64,000 bases of DNA from Agromyces intestinalis (GCF_008365295.1 NZ_CP043505.1:3410001-3474000); one strand, 5' to 3'. Positions 27,000-35,818 are shown, counted from the first letter of the stretch. Program-made: numbers and translations. The notes: generated by a model not told the origin, from the sequence alone.

Positions 27000-27638
27000 G
27001 TGGCCGAGTCCGAGTTCATCGTTCCGCCGCCCGGGCTGCTGCCCGAGCCCGAGCCTGCGTCTGCGCGCGCCGACGATCGGGCGCACGAACCGACCACGCG
27101 ACTGCAGGCACTGAACGCGACGGTGTCGCGCTCGCCGATCGCGGTGCCAGCGCCCGGCCCGGCGGCGCCTCGAGCCGGGGTGCCCGTGCCGCCGGCCCCG
27201 CAGGTCGCGATGCCGGCCCCGCCGGGGTTCACGCCCGAACCGGCCCCGGCCGCGCAGCCCGTGTCGGCCCCTTCCGCTCGGCCCGCACCCGCCGTCGCGT
27301 GGCGACTGCGCACCTCGGTCGGCGGCGAGATCATCGTGGCGGGCCGCGTGGTGCTCGGTCGGGCGCCGACCGCGGCCGATGCCGGGCCGGGCGGCATCGC
27401 GGTGCCGCTCCACGACCCCGAGCGCACGGTGTCGAAGGTGCACGCGATCGTCATGGCAGACGGCGACGCGCTCGTGGTCACCGACGCGAACTCGACGAAC
27501 GGTGTGGCCGTCCGCGGCGCCGACGGCACGTCGGTCTCGGTGCCGCCGGGCGGCAGCGTGCGGGTGCCCGCGGGCACGGTGCTCGAGCTCGGCCGGTTCG
27601 AGCTCGCGGTCGAGGGGCCGCAGGGCGTCACGCGGTAA
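27000..27638 (+). CDS. FHA-domain protein (last gene of the kinase block)
   Basis: A 212-residue protein. Residues 1-100 form a Pro/Ala-rich linker and residues 105-205 an FHA domain with VVLGRAP, TVSKVHAIV and DANSTNGVAVRG. The Arg, Ser, His and Asn-Gly positions for phosphothreonine recognition are present. Its linker contains TTRLQALNATVSR, which may be a phosphorylation site. The GTG start at 27000 follows the previous stop by nine bases, so it belongs to the moxR-DUF58-tgpA transcript and probably links that machinery to the kinase at 14469. Confidence 0.9.
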   Translation: MAESEFIVPPPGLLPEPEPASARADDRAHEPTTRLQALNATVSRSPIAVPAPGPAAPRAGVPVPPAPQVAMPAPPGFTPEPAPAAQPVSAPSARPAPAVAWRLRTSVGGEIIVAGRVVLGRAPTAADAGPGGIAVPLHDPERTVSKVHAIVMADGDALVVTDANSTNGVAVRGADGTSVSVPPGGSVRVPAGTVLELGRFELAVEGPQGVTR

Positions 27639-27658
27639 GGGCCGGTGTTCCGACGGTG

Positions 27659-27737
27659 TACCCTGAAGTGGTGCGTGCGCAGCGACTTCTCCTTCGGTGC
27701 CGCGGCGGGGCCTCGTCCTAGGCCATCCTCGCCGCGG
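27659..27737 (+). promoter_or_regulatory. leuCD leader: promoter -10, leader peptide and hairpin
   Basis: TACCCT (27659-27664) precedes a short open frame by six bases. An 11-pair stem with one G-U pair (27700-27710 against 27727-27737) overlaps the end of that frame, whose TAG lies in the loop. This is the layout of ribosome-mediated attenuation by charged leucyl-tRNA. No U-tract follows the hairpin, so the mechanism (termination or leuC translation) is undecided. Confidence 0.65.
27671..27721 (+). CDS. Putative leucine leader peptide
   Basis: A 16-codon frame GTG to TAG encoding VRAQRLLLRCRGGASS. It has three consecutive leucine codons CTT CTC CTT; CTT is rare in this GC-rich DNA, which suits a sensor of leucyl-tRNA supply. 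GTG 27671 is six bases after the -10 box, so it would be translated from a leaderless mRNA. It ends 61 bases before leuC. An in-frame GTG at 27668 is an alternative start. Confidence 0.68.
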   Translation: MRAQRLLLRCRGGASS

Positions 27738-27782
27738 AGTCCGTCGACGGCTTGAACCAGTCACAACCGAGGAGACCACCGC

Positions 27783-29267
27783 ATGAACGACAGCGCGACG
27801 ACGCATCCGCGCACCCTGGCTGAGAAGGTGTGGCAAGCCCACCTGGTGAAGCAGGGATCCAACGGCGAACCCGACCTGATCTACATCGACCTGCACCTGG
27901 TGCACGAGGTCACGAGCCCGCAGGCGTTCGACGGCCTGCGCATGGCCGGGCGCCCCGTGCGTCGCCCCGACCTCACGATCGCCACCGAAGACCACAACAC
28001 TCCGACGCTCGACATCGACAAGCCGATCGCCGACCTGACGAGTCGCACGCAGATCGAGACTCTGCGCCGCAACGCCGCCGAGTTCGGCATCCGCATCCAC
28101 TCGCTGGGCGACAAGGAGCAGGGCATCGTCCACGTGGTCGGCCCGCAGCTCGGGCTCACCCAGCCCGGCATCACCGTCGTGTGCGGCGACTCGCACACCT
28201 CGACGCACGGCGCGTTCGGCGCGATGGCGTTCGGCATCGGCACGAGCGAGGTCGAGCACGTGCTCGCCACCCAGACCCTGCCGTTGAAGCCGTTCAAGAC
28301 CATGGCGATCAACGTCGAGGGCACGCTGCGCCCTGGCGTCACCGCGAAAGACATCATTCTCGCCGTGATCGCGAAGATCGGCACGGGCGGCGGGCAGGGC
28401 TACGTGCTCGAGTACCGCGGTTCGGCGATCCGCGCGCTGTCGATGGACGGCCGCATGACGATCTGCAACATGTCGATCGAGGCGGGCGCCCGCGCCGGCA
28501 TGGTCGCACCGGATGACACCACCTTCGCCTACCTGCAGGGCCGGCCGCACGCCCCAGAGGGCGAGGACTGGGACGCGGCCGTCGAGTACTGGCGCACGCT
28601 GCGCACCGACGAGGGTGCGACGTTCGACGCCGAGGTGTTCATCGACGCCGACGCGCTCGAGCCGTTCGTGACGTGGGGCACGAACCCCGGGCAGGGCACC
28701 TCGCTCAGCGAGACCGTGCCCGACCCGGCATCCATCGACGACCAGCACGAGCGGGCCGCCGCCGAGCGCGCGCTCGAGTACATGGACCTCGAGCCGGGAA
28801 CCCCCCTGAAAGACATCCGCGTCGACGCGGTCTTCATGGGCTCCTGCACGAACAGCCGCATCGAGGACCTGCGGGCGTTCGCCTCCATCATCAAGGGCCG
28901 CATGAAGGCCCACGGGGTGCGCGTGATGGTCGTTCCGGGTTCGGCTCGCGTGCGCCTCGAGGCCGAGGCCGAGGGCCTCGACAAGGTGTTCACCGAGTTC
29001 GGCGCCGAGTGGCGGTTCGCCGGATGCTCGATGTGCCTCGGGATGAATCCCGACCAGCTCGCCCCGGGCGAGCGTTGCGCGTCGACCTCCAACCGCAACT
29101 TCGAAGGCCGGCAGGGCAAGGGCGGTCGAACCCACCTGGTGTCGCCGCTGGTGGCCGCGGCCACCGCGATCCGCGGCACACTGTCGAGTCCTTGGGACCT
29201 CGAGCAGGAGGGAGCGGATGTCGCGACCCCGGTCGCGGCGCACGAGACCGAGGGGGTGCGGGCCTGA
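27783..29267 (+). CDS. leuC: 3-isopropylmalate dehydratase large subunit
   Basis: A 494-residue aconitase-family subunit that, with LeuD, isomerises 2- to 3-isopropylmalate in leucine synthesis. The 4Fe-4S ligands are in MGSCTNSR near residue 355 and CSMCLGMNP near residue 416-419. Substrate motifs [15 protein letters not shown] and [11 protein letters not shown]-type residues are present. GAGGAG precedes ATG 27783. Its TGA overlaps the leuD ATG by one base. The leucine-rich leader peptide upstream probably controls expression. The C-terminal extension ([13 protein letters not shown]) is unremarkable. Confidence 0.97.
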   Translation: MNDSATTHPRTLAEKVWQAHLVKQGSNGEPDLIYIDLHLVHEVTSPQAFDGLRMAGRPVRRPDLTIATEDHNTPTLDIDKPIADLTSRTQIETLRRNAAEFGIRIHSLGDKEQGIVHVVGPQLGLTQPGITVVCGDSHTSTHGAFGAMAFGIGTSEVEHVLATQTLPLKPFKTMAINVEGTLRPGVTAKDIILAVIAKIGTGGGQGYVLEYRGSAIRALSMDGRMTICNMSIEAGARAGMVAPDDTTFAYLQGRPHAPEGEDWDAAVEYWRTLRTDEGATFDAEVFIDADALEPFVTWGTNPGQGTSLSETVPDPASIDDQHERAAAERALEYMDLEPGTPLKDIRVDAVFMGSCTNSRIEDLRAFASIIKGRMKAHGVRVMVVPGSARVRLEAEAEGLDKVFTEFGAEWRFAGCSMCLGMNPDQLAPGERCASTSNRNFEGRQGKGGRTHLVSPLVAAATAIRGTLSSPWDLEQEGADVATPVAAHETEGVRA

Positions 29268-29884
29268 TGCAGCAGATCACGACCGTCACGGGTGTCGCGG
29301 TGCCGCTGCGCCGCTCCAACGTCGACACCGACCAGATCATCCCGGCGGTGTTCCTGAAGCGGGTGACCAAGACCGGGTTCGACGACGCGCTGTTCCACGG
29401 TTGGCGTCAGGACCCCGAGTTCATCCTCAACGACCCGGCGTACGCCGGTGCGCAGGTGCTCATCGCCGGCCCCGACTTCGGCACCGGATCCAGTCGCGAG
29501 CACGCCGTCTGGGCCTTGCGCGACTTCGGGTTCCAGGTGGTCATCAGCTCGCGGTTCGGCGACATCTTCCGGGGCAACTCGGGCAAGCAGGGGCTGCTCG
29601 CCGCGCAGGTCGCCTACGAAGACATCGAGCGGCTGTGGGCGGTCATCGAGGCCGACCCGGGAATGTCCGTCACGGTCGATCTCGTTGCACGTACGGTGGC
29701 CGCCGGTGACCTCCAGGTCCCGTTCGACATCGACGACTACACTCGGTGGCGACTGCTGGAGGGCCTCGACGACATCGGACTCACCCTCCGAGACGAGGCC
29801 GCCATCTCCGAATTCGAAGCACATCGAGAGGCGTGGCGGCCCAAGACCCTCCCCATCAGGGAGTCGCAGGAAGCAGGGAGCTGA
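29267..29884 (+). CDS. leuD: 3-isopropylmalate dehydratase small subunit
   Basis: A 205-residue swivel-domain partner of LeuC. Family motifs are [53 protein letters not shown] and [19 protein letters not shown]. It completes the substrate-binding site of the heterodimer in the cytoplasm. Translational coupling to leuC is shown by the one-base overlap TGATG. murA begins at the base after its stop, so wall precursor synthesis shares this transcript. Confidence 0.97.
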   Translation: MQQITTVTGVAVPLRRSNVDTDQIIPAVFLKRVTKTGFDDALFHGWRQDPEFILNDPAYAGAQVLIAGPDFGTGSSREHAVWALRDFGFQVVISSRFGDIFRGNSGKQGLLAAQVAYEDIERLWAVIEADPGMSVTVDLVARTVAAGDLQVPFDIDDYTRWRLLEGLDDIGLTLRDEAAISEFEAHREAWRPKTLPIRESQEAGS

Positions 29885-31252
29885 GTGAACACACTCGTGG
29901 ATGACGCGAAGCAGCACGGATCGGCAGTGGGGCTGCCCGTTGATCGCATCACGATCAACGGCGGCAAGCCGTTGCACGGCCGGATCGAGCTGAAGGGCGC
30001 GAAGAATCTCGTCACCAAGGCGATGGTGGCGGCGATCCTCGGTGACACGCCGAGCGTCCTGAAGGACGTGCCCGACATCAGCGACGTGCGCATCGTGCGC
30101 GGCCTGCTCGAGGTGCACGGCGTGACCGTGACCAAGGGCGGCGACGACGAGTTGGTGCTCGACCCGTCGGGCGTGGCGACGGCTCACATGGCCGACATCG
30201 ACGCGCACGCGGGTTCGAGCCGCATCCCGATCCTGTTCTGCGGCCCGCTGCTGCACCGCCTCGGCGAGGCGTTCATCCCCGATCTCGGCGGCTGCCGCAT
30301 CGGCGACCGCCCGATCGACTACCACCTCGAGGTGCTGCGCAATTTCGGCGCGGTCGTCGAGAAGCTGCCGAGCGGCATCCGCATGACCGCTCCGACGGGG
30401 CTGCACGGCGCGAAGGTGTCGCTGCCCTACCCGAGCGTCGGCGCGACCGAGCAGGTGCTGCTCACCGCGGTGCTCGCCGACGGCATCACCGAACTGTCGG
30501 GCGCCGCCATCGAGCCCGAGATCATGGACCTCGTCAACATCCTGCAGAAGATGGGCGCGATCATCACGGTCGAGACCGACCGGGTCATCCGCATCGAGGG
30601 CGTCGACAAGCTCGACGGCTACACCCACCGCGCGCTGTTCGACCGCAACGAGGCCGCGAGCTGGGCCGCGGCGGCGCTCGCGACCGAAGGCGACATCTTC
30701 GTCGGCGGTGCCCGTCAGGCCGAGATGCTGACCTTCCTCAACGTCTTCCGCAAGGTCGGCGGTGCGTTCGAGATCGAAGAGGACGGCATCCGCTTCTACC
30801 ACCCCGGTGGCGAGCTGAAGCCGGTCATCATCGAGACCGACGTGCACCCGGGCTTCATGACCGACTGGCAGCAGCCGCTGGTGATCGCGCTGACCAAGGC
30901 CAAGGGCGTGTCGATCGTGCACGAGACGGTCTACGAGCAGCGGTTCGGCTTCGTCGACGCGCTGGTCGAGATGGGCGCCTCGATCGAGGTGCACAAAGAG
31001 TGCCTCGGCGGGCGTCCGTGCCGGTTCGGGCAGCGCAACTTCCAGCACTCGGCGGTCATCTCGGGCCCGAGCCACCTGGTCGGCGCCGACATCGAGGTGC
31101 CCGACCTTCGCGGCGGGTTCAGCCACCTCATCGCGGCGCTCACGGCCGAGGGGCGTTCGACCGTGTCGAACGTCGGCATCATCGCCCGCGGGTACGAGAA
31201 CTTCATCGGCAAGCTCGAGCAGCTCGGGGCCGACTTCGAGCTCGTCGCATAA
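29885..31252 (+). CDS. murA: UDP-N-acetylglucosamine 1-carboxyvinyltransferase
   Basis: A 455-residue EPSP-synthase-fold enzyme making UDP-GlcNAc-enolpyruvate, the first committed step of peptidoglycan synthesis. LKGAKNLVTKAMVAAIL holds the substrate lysine-asparagine pair, and the active-site loop is GGCRIGDRP with the catalytic cysteine present. That cysteine is the target of fosfomycin; mycobacterial MurA has Asp there instead, so this form is expected to be sensitive. Later motifs include HPGFMTDWQQP and RGGFSHLIAALTAEG. GTG 29885 immediately follows the leuD stop. The protein is slightly longer than E. coli MurA owing to an N-terminal extension of about 18 residues. Confidence 0.96.
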   Translation: MNTLVDDAKQHGSAVGLPVDRITINGGKPLHGRIELKGAKNLVTKAMVAAILGDTPSVLKDVPDISDVRIVRGLLEVHGVTVTKGGDDELVLDPSGVATAHMADIDAHAGSSRIPILFCGPLLHRLGEAFIPDLGGCRIGDRPIDYHLEVLRNFGAVVEKLPSGIRMTAPTGLHGAKVSLPYPSVGATEQVLLTAVLADGITELSGAAIEPEIMDLVNILQKMGAIITVETDRVIRIEGVDKLDGYTHRALFDRNEAASWAAAALATEGDIFVGGARQAEMLTFLNVFRKVGGAFEIEEDGIRFYHPGGELKPVIIETDVHPGFMTDWQQPLVIALTKAKGVSIVHETVYEQRFGFVDALVEMGASIEVHKECLGGRPCRFGQRNFQHSAVISGPSHLVGADIEVPDLRGGFSHLIAALTAEGRSTVSNVGIIARGYENFIGKLEQLGADFELVA

Positions 31253-31259
31253 TGGGTGG

Positions 31260-32048
31260 GTGCCGCAACACGACCCGTCCGCTGACGCTCCGGTGAACGA
31301 CCGCCGAACGACGCGCGAGACTCGCGAGACCCGTCGTCCCTCGTTCTTCTGGGTGCTCGCCGCGCTGATCCTCCCGATCTGGAACCTCGGCGTGAAGTAC
31401 CGCTTCCACGGCAAGCTGCCGCTGCAGGGCGCCTTCGTGCTCTCGCCGAACCATTACAGCGAGATCGATCCGCTCGTCATGGGTGTCGCGAGCTGGAAGC
31501 TGGGGCGCCTGCCGCGGTTCCTCGCGAAGGCGTCTCTGTTCAAGGTCCCCGTGGTCGGTTGGTTCCTGCGCACATCGGGGCAGATCCCTGTCGAGCGGCA
31601 CGGATCGACGGGGCACACCGCGATCCGCTCGGCCGAAGACCTGGTCGAGAAGGGCCGGATGGTCATCGTCTACCCCGAGGGATCGCTCACTCGCGACCCC
31701 GATCTGTGGCCGATGCGCGGCAAGACGGGTGCGGTGCGCATCGCGCTCGAGCGCGACATCCCGTTGATCCCGTCCGCCCACTGGGGCACCCAGGCGATCA
31801 TGCCGCGCTACGGCAAGAAGATCAGCCTGTTCCCGCGCAAGACCGTCGACGTCATCATCGGCGAGCCGCTCGATCTGTCGGCCTACCGAGGCCGACCGCT
31901 CGACCAGGCGACGCTCACCGCGGCCACGGCCGAGTTGATGGACGCGATCGCGATGCTGCTCGCCGAACTCCGTGGCGAACCCGCGCCGGCCCGGCGCTGG
32001 GATCCGCTGCAGCACGGCCAGAAAGAGACCGGGCGCCTTGAGGAATAG
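31260..32048 (+). CDS. 1-acyl-sn-glycerol-3-phosphate acyltransferase (PlsC family)
   Basis: A 262-residue membrane-associated acyltransferase. The catalytic NHYSEID gives the N-H-x4-D motif, followed by PRFLAKASLFKVPVVGWF, GQIPVER and YPEGSLTRDP, blocks I-III of the PlsC family. One hydrophobic anchor (FFWVLAALILPIWNLG) lies near residue 29-44. It makes phosphatidic acid from lysophosphatidic acid and fits beside gpsA, which supplies glycerol-3-phosphate. GTG 31260 follows murA by seven bases; GTG 31293 is a possible shorter start. The stop overlaps the gpsA start region. Confidence 0.92.
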   Translation: MPQHDPSADAPVNDRRTTRETRETRRPSFFWVLAALILPIWNLGVKYRFHGKLPLQGAFVLSPNHYSEIDPLVMGVASWKLGRLPRFLAKASLFKVPVVGWFLRTSGQIPVERHGSTGHTAIRSAEDLVEKGRMVIVYPEGSLTRDPDLWPMRGKTGAVRIALERDIPLIPSAHWGTQAIMPRYGKKISLFPRKTVDVIIGEPLDLSAYRGRPLDQATLTAATAELMDAIAMLLAELRGEPAPARRWDPLQHGQKETGRLEE

Positions 32049-33177
32049 ACCCCCCGCGCGACGAGGCACGGGCAAGCGCGTCGCCGTCCTCGGCGCCGGC
32101 AGCTGGGGCACGACGTTCGCGAAGATCCTCGCCGACGGCGGCGCCGATGTCGTCGTCTGGGCTCGCCGACCCGAGCTCGCCCGCGAGATCCAGGAGGGCA
32201 AGCGCAACAGCGACTACCTCCCGGGCGTCAATCTGCCGATGAACCTGCGCGCGACGAGCCGGCTCGACCTGGCGCTCGCCGGAGCCGAGCAGGTGTACGT
32301 TTCGGTGCCGAGCCAGTCGCTGCGCGACAACCTGAAGCTGGCCGCCCCGCACCTGCACGCCGATGCGACGATCGTCTCGCTCATGAAGGGCGTCGAGAAG
32401 TCGAGCGGCCTGCGCATGAGCGAAGTGATCGCGCAGGTGCTGCCCATCGACCCGGCCCAGATCGCAGTCGTCAGCGGACCGAACCTCGCGCTCGAGATCG
32501 CGAAGGAGCAGCCCACGGCGGCCGTCGTGGCATCCGATAGCCTCGAGACGGCGCAGGCCGTCGCCTCCGTCGCGCGCAACCGCTACTTCCGCAGCTTCGT
32601 GAACACCGATGTCATCGGCACCGAGTTCGGCGGCGTCCTCAAGAACCTGATCGCGGTGGCGATCGGCATCGTCGACGGCGTCGGCTACGGCGAGAACACG
32701 AAGGCCTCGATCATCACACGAGGCCTCGTCGAGATGACCGACTTCGCGGTCGCCTACGGCGCGCACCCCGACACCCTGGCCGGCCTCGCAGGCCTGGGCG
32801 ACCTGATCGCGACGAGCCAGTCGCCCCTCAGCCGCAACAACACCGCGGGTCGCCTGCTCGGGCAGGGGTATCGGCTCGCCGACGTGGTGAAGCAGATGCA
32901 GCAGACCACCGAGGGGCTGGCGAGCGTCGGGCCGGTCCTGGAGCTCGCGAGGGCGAAGGGCGTCGAGATGCCCATCGTCGAGCAGGTGAGGCAGGTCCTC
33001 GCCGGGACGATGGATCCGAAGGACATCGCACCCCACCTCACGACCGATGACGAGCCCAAGGGCGAAAGGACTCTCGATGACCAGGCGCAGGGTGGTTCTG
33101 CTGTTCGGCGGGCGCTCAAGCGAGCATTCGATCAGCTGCGCGACGGCGGGCGGGGTGCTCGGGGCGATCGACCGTAG
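32038..33177 (+). CDS. gpsA: Glycerol-3-phosphate dehydrogenase (NAD(P)+)
   Basis: A 379-residue cytoplasmic enzyme reducing dihydroxyacetone phosphate for phospholipid synthesis. The Rossmann motif VAVLGAGSWGTTFA is near the N-terminus, followed by VSGPNLALEIAKEQPTA, EFGGVLKNLIAVAIG (catalytic lysine) and GLAGLGDLIATSQSP. No ATG or GTG lies between the plsC stop and the Rossmann motif, so TTG 32038, overlapping plsC by 11 bases, is the most likely start. The C-terminus runs about 40 residues past the usual end (ALKRAFDQLRDGG) and overlaps ddl by 101 bases, which is unusual. Confidence 0.93.
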   Translation: MRNRPPARRGTGKRVAVLGAGSWGTTFAKILADGGADVVVWARRPELAREIQEGKRNSDYLPGVNLPMNLRATSRLDLALAGAEQVYVSVPSQSLRDNLKLAAPHLHADATIVSLMKGVEKSSGLRMSEVIAQVLPIDPAQIAVVSGPNLALEIAKEQPTAAVVASDSLETAQAVASVARNRYFRSFVNTDVIGTEFGGVLKNLIAVAIGIVDGVGYGENTKASIITRGLVEMTDFAVAYGAHPDTLAGLAGLGDLIATSQSPLSRNNTAGRLLGQGYRLADVVKQMQQTTEGLASVGPVLELARAKGVEMPIVEQVRQVLAGTMDPKDIAPHLTTDDEPKGERTLDDQAQGGSAVRRALKRAFDQLRDGGRGARGDRP

Positions 33178-34168
33178 CCGGTTCGAGGTCATCCCGGTCG
33201 GGATCACCCGCGACGGCGCGTTCGTCCTCGAACAGGACGACCCGGCCCGGTTCGCACTCGACCCGGCGAGCCTTCCCGAGGTGGTCGACAACGGCACGCG
33301 CGTGAGCTGGCCCGAGAGCGCGGCCTCGCGCGAGCTGCGCGTCACGGATGGTTCGGGCGAACGTTCGCTCGGCGACGTCGATGTGGTGTTCCCGATCCTG
33401 CACGGTCGGTTCGGCGAGGACGGCACGGTGCAGGGGTTGCTCGAGCTCGTCGGTCTGCCGTACGTCGGCAACGGCGTGCTCGCCTCGGCGATCGGCATGG
33501 ACAAGCACGTCACCAAGACCGTGCTCGAGGGAACCGGGCTCGAGGTGGCGCCGTGGGTGACGCTCACGCGGGCCGCGCTCGCGGCCGACCCCGAACTCTG
33601 GACGCGCCGCGTGCACTCCCTCGGGCTGCCGGTGTTCGTGAAGCCGTCGCGCGCGGGCAGCTCGGTCGGGGTGACGAAGGTCGCCGACTGGGCCGAGCTT
33701 GATGCCGCGCTCGACGTGGCGTTCGCGGAGGACCGCACCGTGCTCGTCGAGCAGGCGGTGGTCGGGCGCGAGCTGGAGGTCGCGGTGCTCGGCGGGCGAG
33801 ACGGCGAGGCGCCGCGCGTGAGCGTCGCCGGCGAGATCCTGGTCACCGGTCGCGAGTTCTACGACTTCGAGGCGAAGTACCTCGATGTGCCCGGGGTCGA
33901 GCTGGTGTGCCCGGCCGAACTCGGCGACGGCGAGCTGTTCGAGCTGCAGCGGGTCGCCCGACGCGCGTTCGAGGGTATCGGGGGCGAGGGGCTCGCGCGG
34001 GTCGACGTGTTCCTCACCGACGCCGGGTTCGTGGTCAACGAGGTGAACACGATGCCGGGCTTCACGCCGATCTCGATGTTCCCGACCTGTTGGCTGCGGT
34101 CTGGTCTCGCGTATCCCGAGCTCATCACCGAGCTGATCGAGGTCGGGTTCGCGCGCGAGGCGCGCTGA
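33077..34168 (+). CDS. ddl: D-alanine--D-alanine ligase
   Basis: A 363-residue ATP-grasp ligase making the D-Ala-D-Ala terminus of the wall pentapeptide. RVVLLFGGRSSEHSISCATA is the N-terminal signature, followed by FPILHGRFGEDGTVQGLLE, VFVKPSRAGSSVGV and, at the metal site, NEVNTMPGFTPISMFP. GAAAGGA lies seven bases before ATG 33077, which is inside the gpsA reading frame. The active-site tyrosine/phenylalanine region (EFYDFEAKYLD) matches a D-Ala rather than D-lactate-specific enzyme as far as can be judged. Cotranscribed with murA and gpsA. Confidence 0.95.
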   Translation: MTRRRVVLLFGGRSSEHSISCATAGGVLGAIDRSRFEVIPVGITRDGAFVLEQDDPARFALDPASLPEVVDNGTRVSWPESAASRELRVTDGSGERSLGDVDVVFPILHGRFGEDGTVQGLLELVGLPYVGNGVLASAIGMDKHVTKTVLEGTGLEVAPWVTLTRAALAADPELWTRRVHSLGLPVFVKPSRAGSSVGVTKVADWAELDAALDVAFAEDRTVLVEQAVVGRELEVAVLGGRDGEAPRVSVAGEILVTGREFYDFEAKYLDVPGVELVCPAELGDGELFELQRVARRAFEGIGGEGLARVDVFLTDAGFVVNEVNTMPGFTPISMFPTCWLRSGLAYPELITELIEVGFAREAR

Positions 34169-34209
34169 GCGGCGGGGCGCGCTGAGCGGTCGGGCGCGCT
34201 GAGCGGTCG
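34161..34209. repeat. Three 17-base direct repeats at the end of ddl
   Basis: CGCGCTGAGCGG recurs at 34161, 34178 and 34195. The first copy contains the ddl stop codon, so the array probably arose by local duplication of the gene end. Confidence 0.75.
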
Positions 34210-34261
34210 AGCACGCCACGCACGACCGCGCTGCGGCGGCGTCGCGGCGTCGCGAACGGGC

Positions 34262-34774
34262 TCAGCCGTCGACGGCGTCGGTGACGTCGTCGGGCGACGT
34301 GCAGCCGCCATCGGCCGGCACGGCCGACACTGCGGTCGAGAGGTCGGCGATGACCGTCGTGCCCGACACCTGCTCGGAGTCGACGATCACCTCGACGCCG
34401 GGCGTGCGCCCGTAGGTCGTGAACCGGTAGTTCGGGGCGTCAGCCGGATCGATGATCCAGTCGACGCCGTCGAACGAGACGCACTCGAGGTCGGTGGGGC
34501 CGGGGGCGGCGACGCCGCAGCGCAGCAGCACCGCGGCGGGGTCGCCCCACGCCCCGGTGCCCTGGGCGTCGGTCTCGCGCTGGTCGAGCCCGGCGACGGC
34601 GTCGGGCAGGCGCACGACCACGTCGGCGCACGCGACATCCGCAGCGCCGTCGGCCGCCTCGAGCGAGACGGCGCGGCTGCAGCCCGAGAGCAGGGCCGTG
34701 CCCGCCGAAGCGACGAGCAGGATCGCGGCCGTGCGCGCGACGCGCGAGGAACGGGACGTGAGCTGGCGGGGCAT
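34262..34774 (-). CDS. DUF3515 family putative lipoprotein
   Basis: A 170-residue exported protein. The N-terminus has a basic stretch, a hydrophobic core (AAILLVASAGTALL) and the lipobox LSGC, so it should be a lipid-anchored extracellular protein. The body has paired cysteines (VACADVVVRLP, LLRCGV, LECVSF, GGCTSP), characteristic of DUF3515, a family found with ddl/thiL in Actinobacteria. Function is unknown. It is convergent with ddl and divergent from thiL, starting only 24 bases from it. Confidence 0.83.
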   Translation of the reverse strand: MPRQLTSRSSRVARTAAILLVASAGTALLSGCSRAVSLEAADGAADVACADVVVRLPDAVAGLDQRETDAQGTGAWGDPAAVLLRCGVAAPGPTDLECVSFDGVDWIIDPADAPNYRFTTYGRTPGVEVIVDSEQVSGTTVIADLSTAVSAVPADGGCTSPDDVTDAVDG

Positions 34775-34798
34775 CCCGATCAGGCTAGCGTGGAACGC

Positions 34799-35818
34799 AT
34801 GGAGACGGCTGGGCGCGACGAGCGCGACGATCGCGACCCACGGCTCGAGACCATCGCCTCGCTCGGCGAGTCGGCCGTGCTGGCGCGTGTGCTGCCGCGG
34901 CTCGTCTCGGGCGACGCGGCGCTGCTCGGTCCCGGCGACGATGCGGCGGTGCTCGCCGCGGCCGACGGGCGCTACGTCGTGACGACCGACCTCATGGTGC
35001 ACGGTCCCGACTTCCGGCTCGCGTGGTCGAGCCCGCACGACCTCGGCTGGAAGGCCGCGGCCACGAACCTGACCGATGTCGCCGCGATGGGCGCGCGGCC
35101 GACCGCACTGGTGGTCGCGATCGCCGCGCCGCCGTCGACGCCGGTCGTGGTGCTCGAGGGCATCGCCGACGGCCTGCGCGACGGGCTCGAGCGGCTCGCG
35201 CCCGGTGCGGGGGTCGTCGGCGGCGACCTGTCGGCCTCGACGGTGCTCACCATCGCGGTCACCGCGTTCGGCGACCTCGAGGGTCGCGCGCCGGTGCTGC
35301 GCTCGGGCGCACGTCCCGGCGATACGGTCGCGCACGCGGGCGATCGAGGGCTCGCCGCGCGCGGCCTGAGGTTGCTCTTCGATCGGGCGACGGATGCCTC
35401 GGGCGAGCCCGATCCCGTCGCGGCCGCACACGTGCGGGCGGAGCATCCGATCGAGGTCGCCGCCCAGCTCGCGCCCGCGCCACCGGTGGCGGCCGGCGTC
35501 GCCGCCGCGCTCGCCGGCGCGACCGCGATGCTCGACGTGTCCGACGGGCTCGCGCGCGATGCGTTGCGCATCGCCCAGGCCAGCGGTGTCGCGATCGACT
35601 TCGTCGGCGCATCCCTGGGTGGCGATCCGCGCCTCGCGCTCGCGGGTGCCGAAGACCACGGCCTGCTCGCGGCGTTTCCGCCGGGCGTCGCACTGCCCGA
35701 GCCGTTCACGGTCGTCGGCCGGGTGGTCGCGGGGGAGCCCGCGGTGCTGCTCGACGGTGTCGACGTCGCCGCGATCGGTTGGGATCCGTACGCCGGATGG
35801 GACGGCCGGGCGGGCTGA
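34799..35818 (+). CDS. thiL: Thiamine-monophosphate kinase
   Basis: A 339-residue PurM/SelD-like kinase that converts thiamine phosphate to the diphosphate cofactor. Motifs: LLGPGDDAAVL, VVTTDLMVHGPDFRL, ATNLTDVAAMGARP, VGGDLSAS, GDTVAHAG and MLDVSDGLARDALRIA, including the aspartates that bind Mg and ATP. ATG 34799 lies seven bases after TAGCGT (34786-34791), so leaderless translation is likely; GTG 34790 overlaps that box. The association of thiL with ddl is common in Actinobacteria. Confidence 0.94.
   Translation: METAGRDERDDRDPRLETIASLGESAVLARVLPRLVSGDAALLGPGDDAAVLAAADGRYVVTTDLMVHGPDFRLAWSSPHDLGWKAAATNLTDVAAMGARPTALVVAIAAPPSTPVVVLEGIADGLRDGLERLAPGAGVVGGDLSASTVLTIAVTAFGDLEGRAPVLRSGARPGDTVAHAGDRGLAARGLRLLFDRATDASGEPDPVAAAHVRAEHPIEVAAQLAPAPPVAAGVAAALAGATAMLDVSDGLARDALRIAQASGVAIDFVGASLGGDPRLALAGAEDHGLLAAFPPGVALPEPFTVVGRVVAGEPAVLLDGVDVAAIGWDPYAGWDGRAG

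Noticed and set aside
34161-34209. Terminator function for the 17-base repeats after ddl
   Set aside because: They are direct, not inverted, repeats and do not form a clear hairpin.
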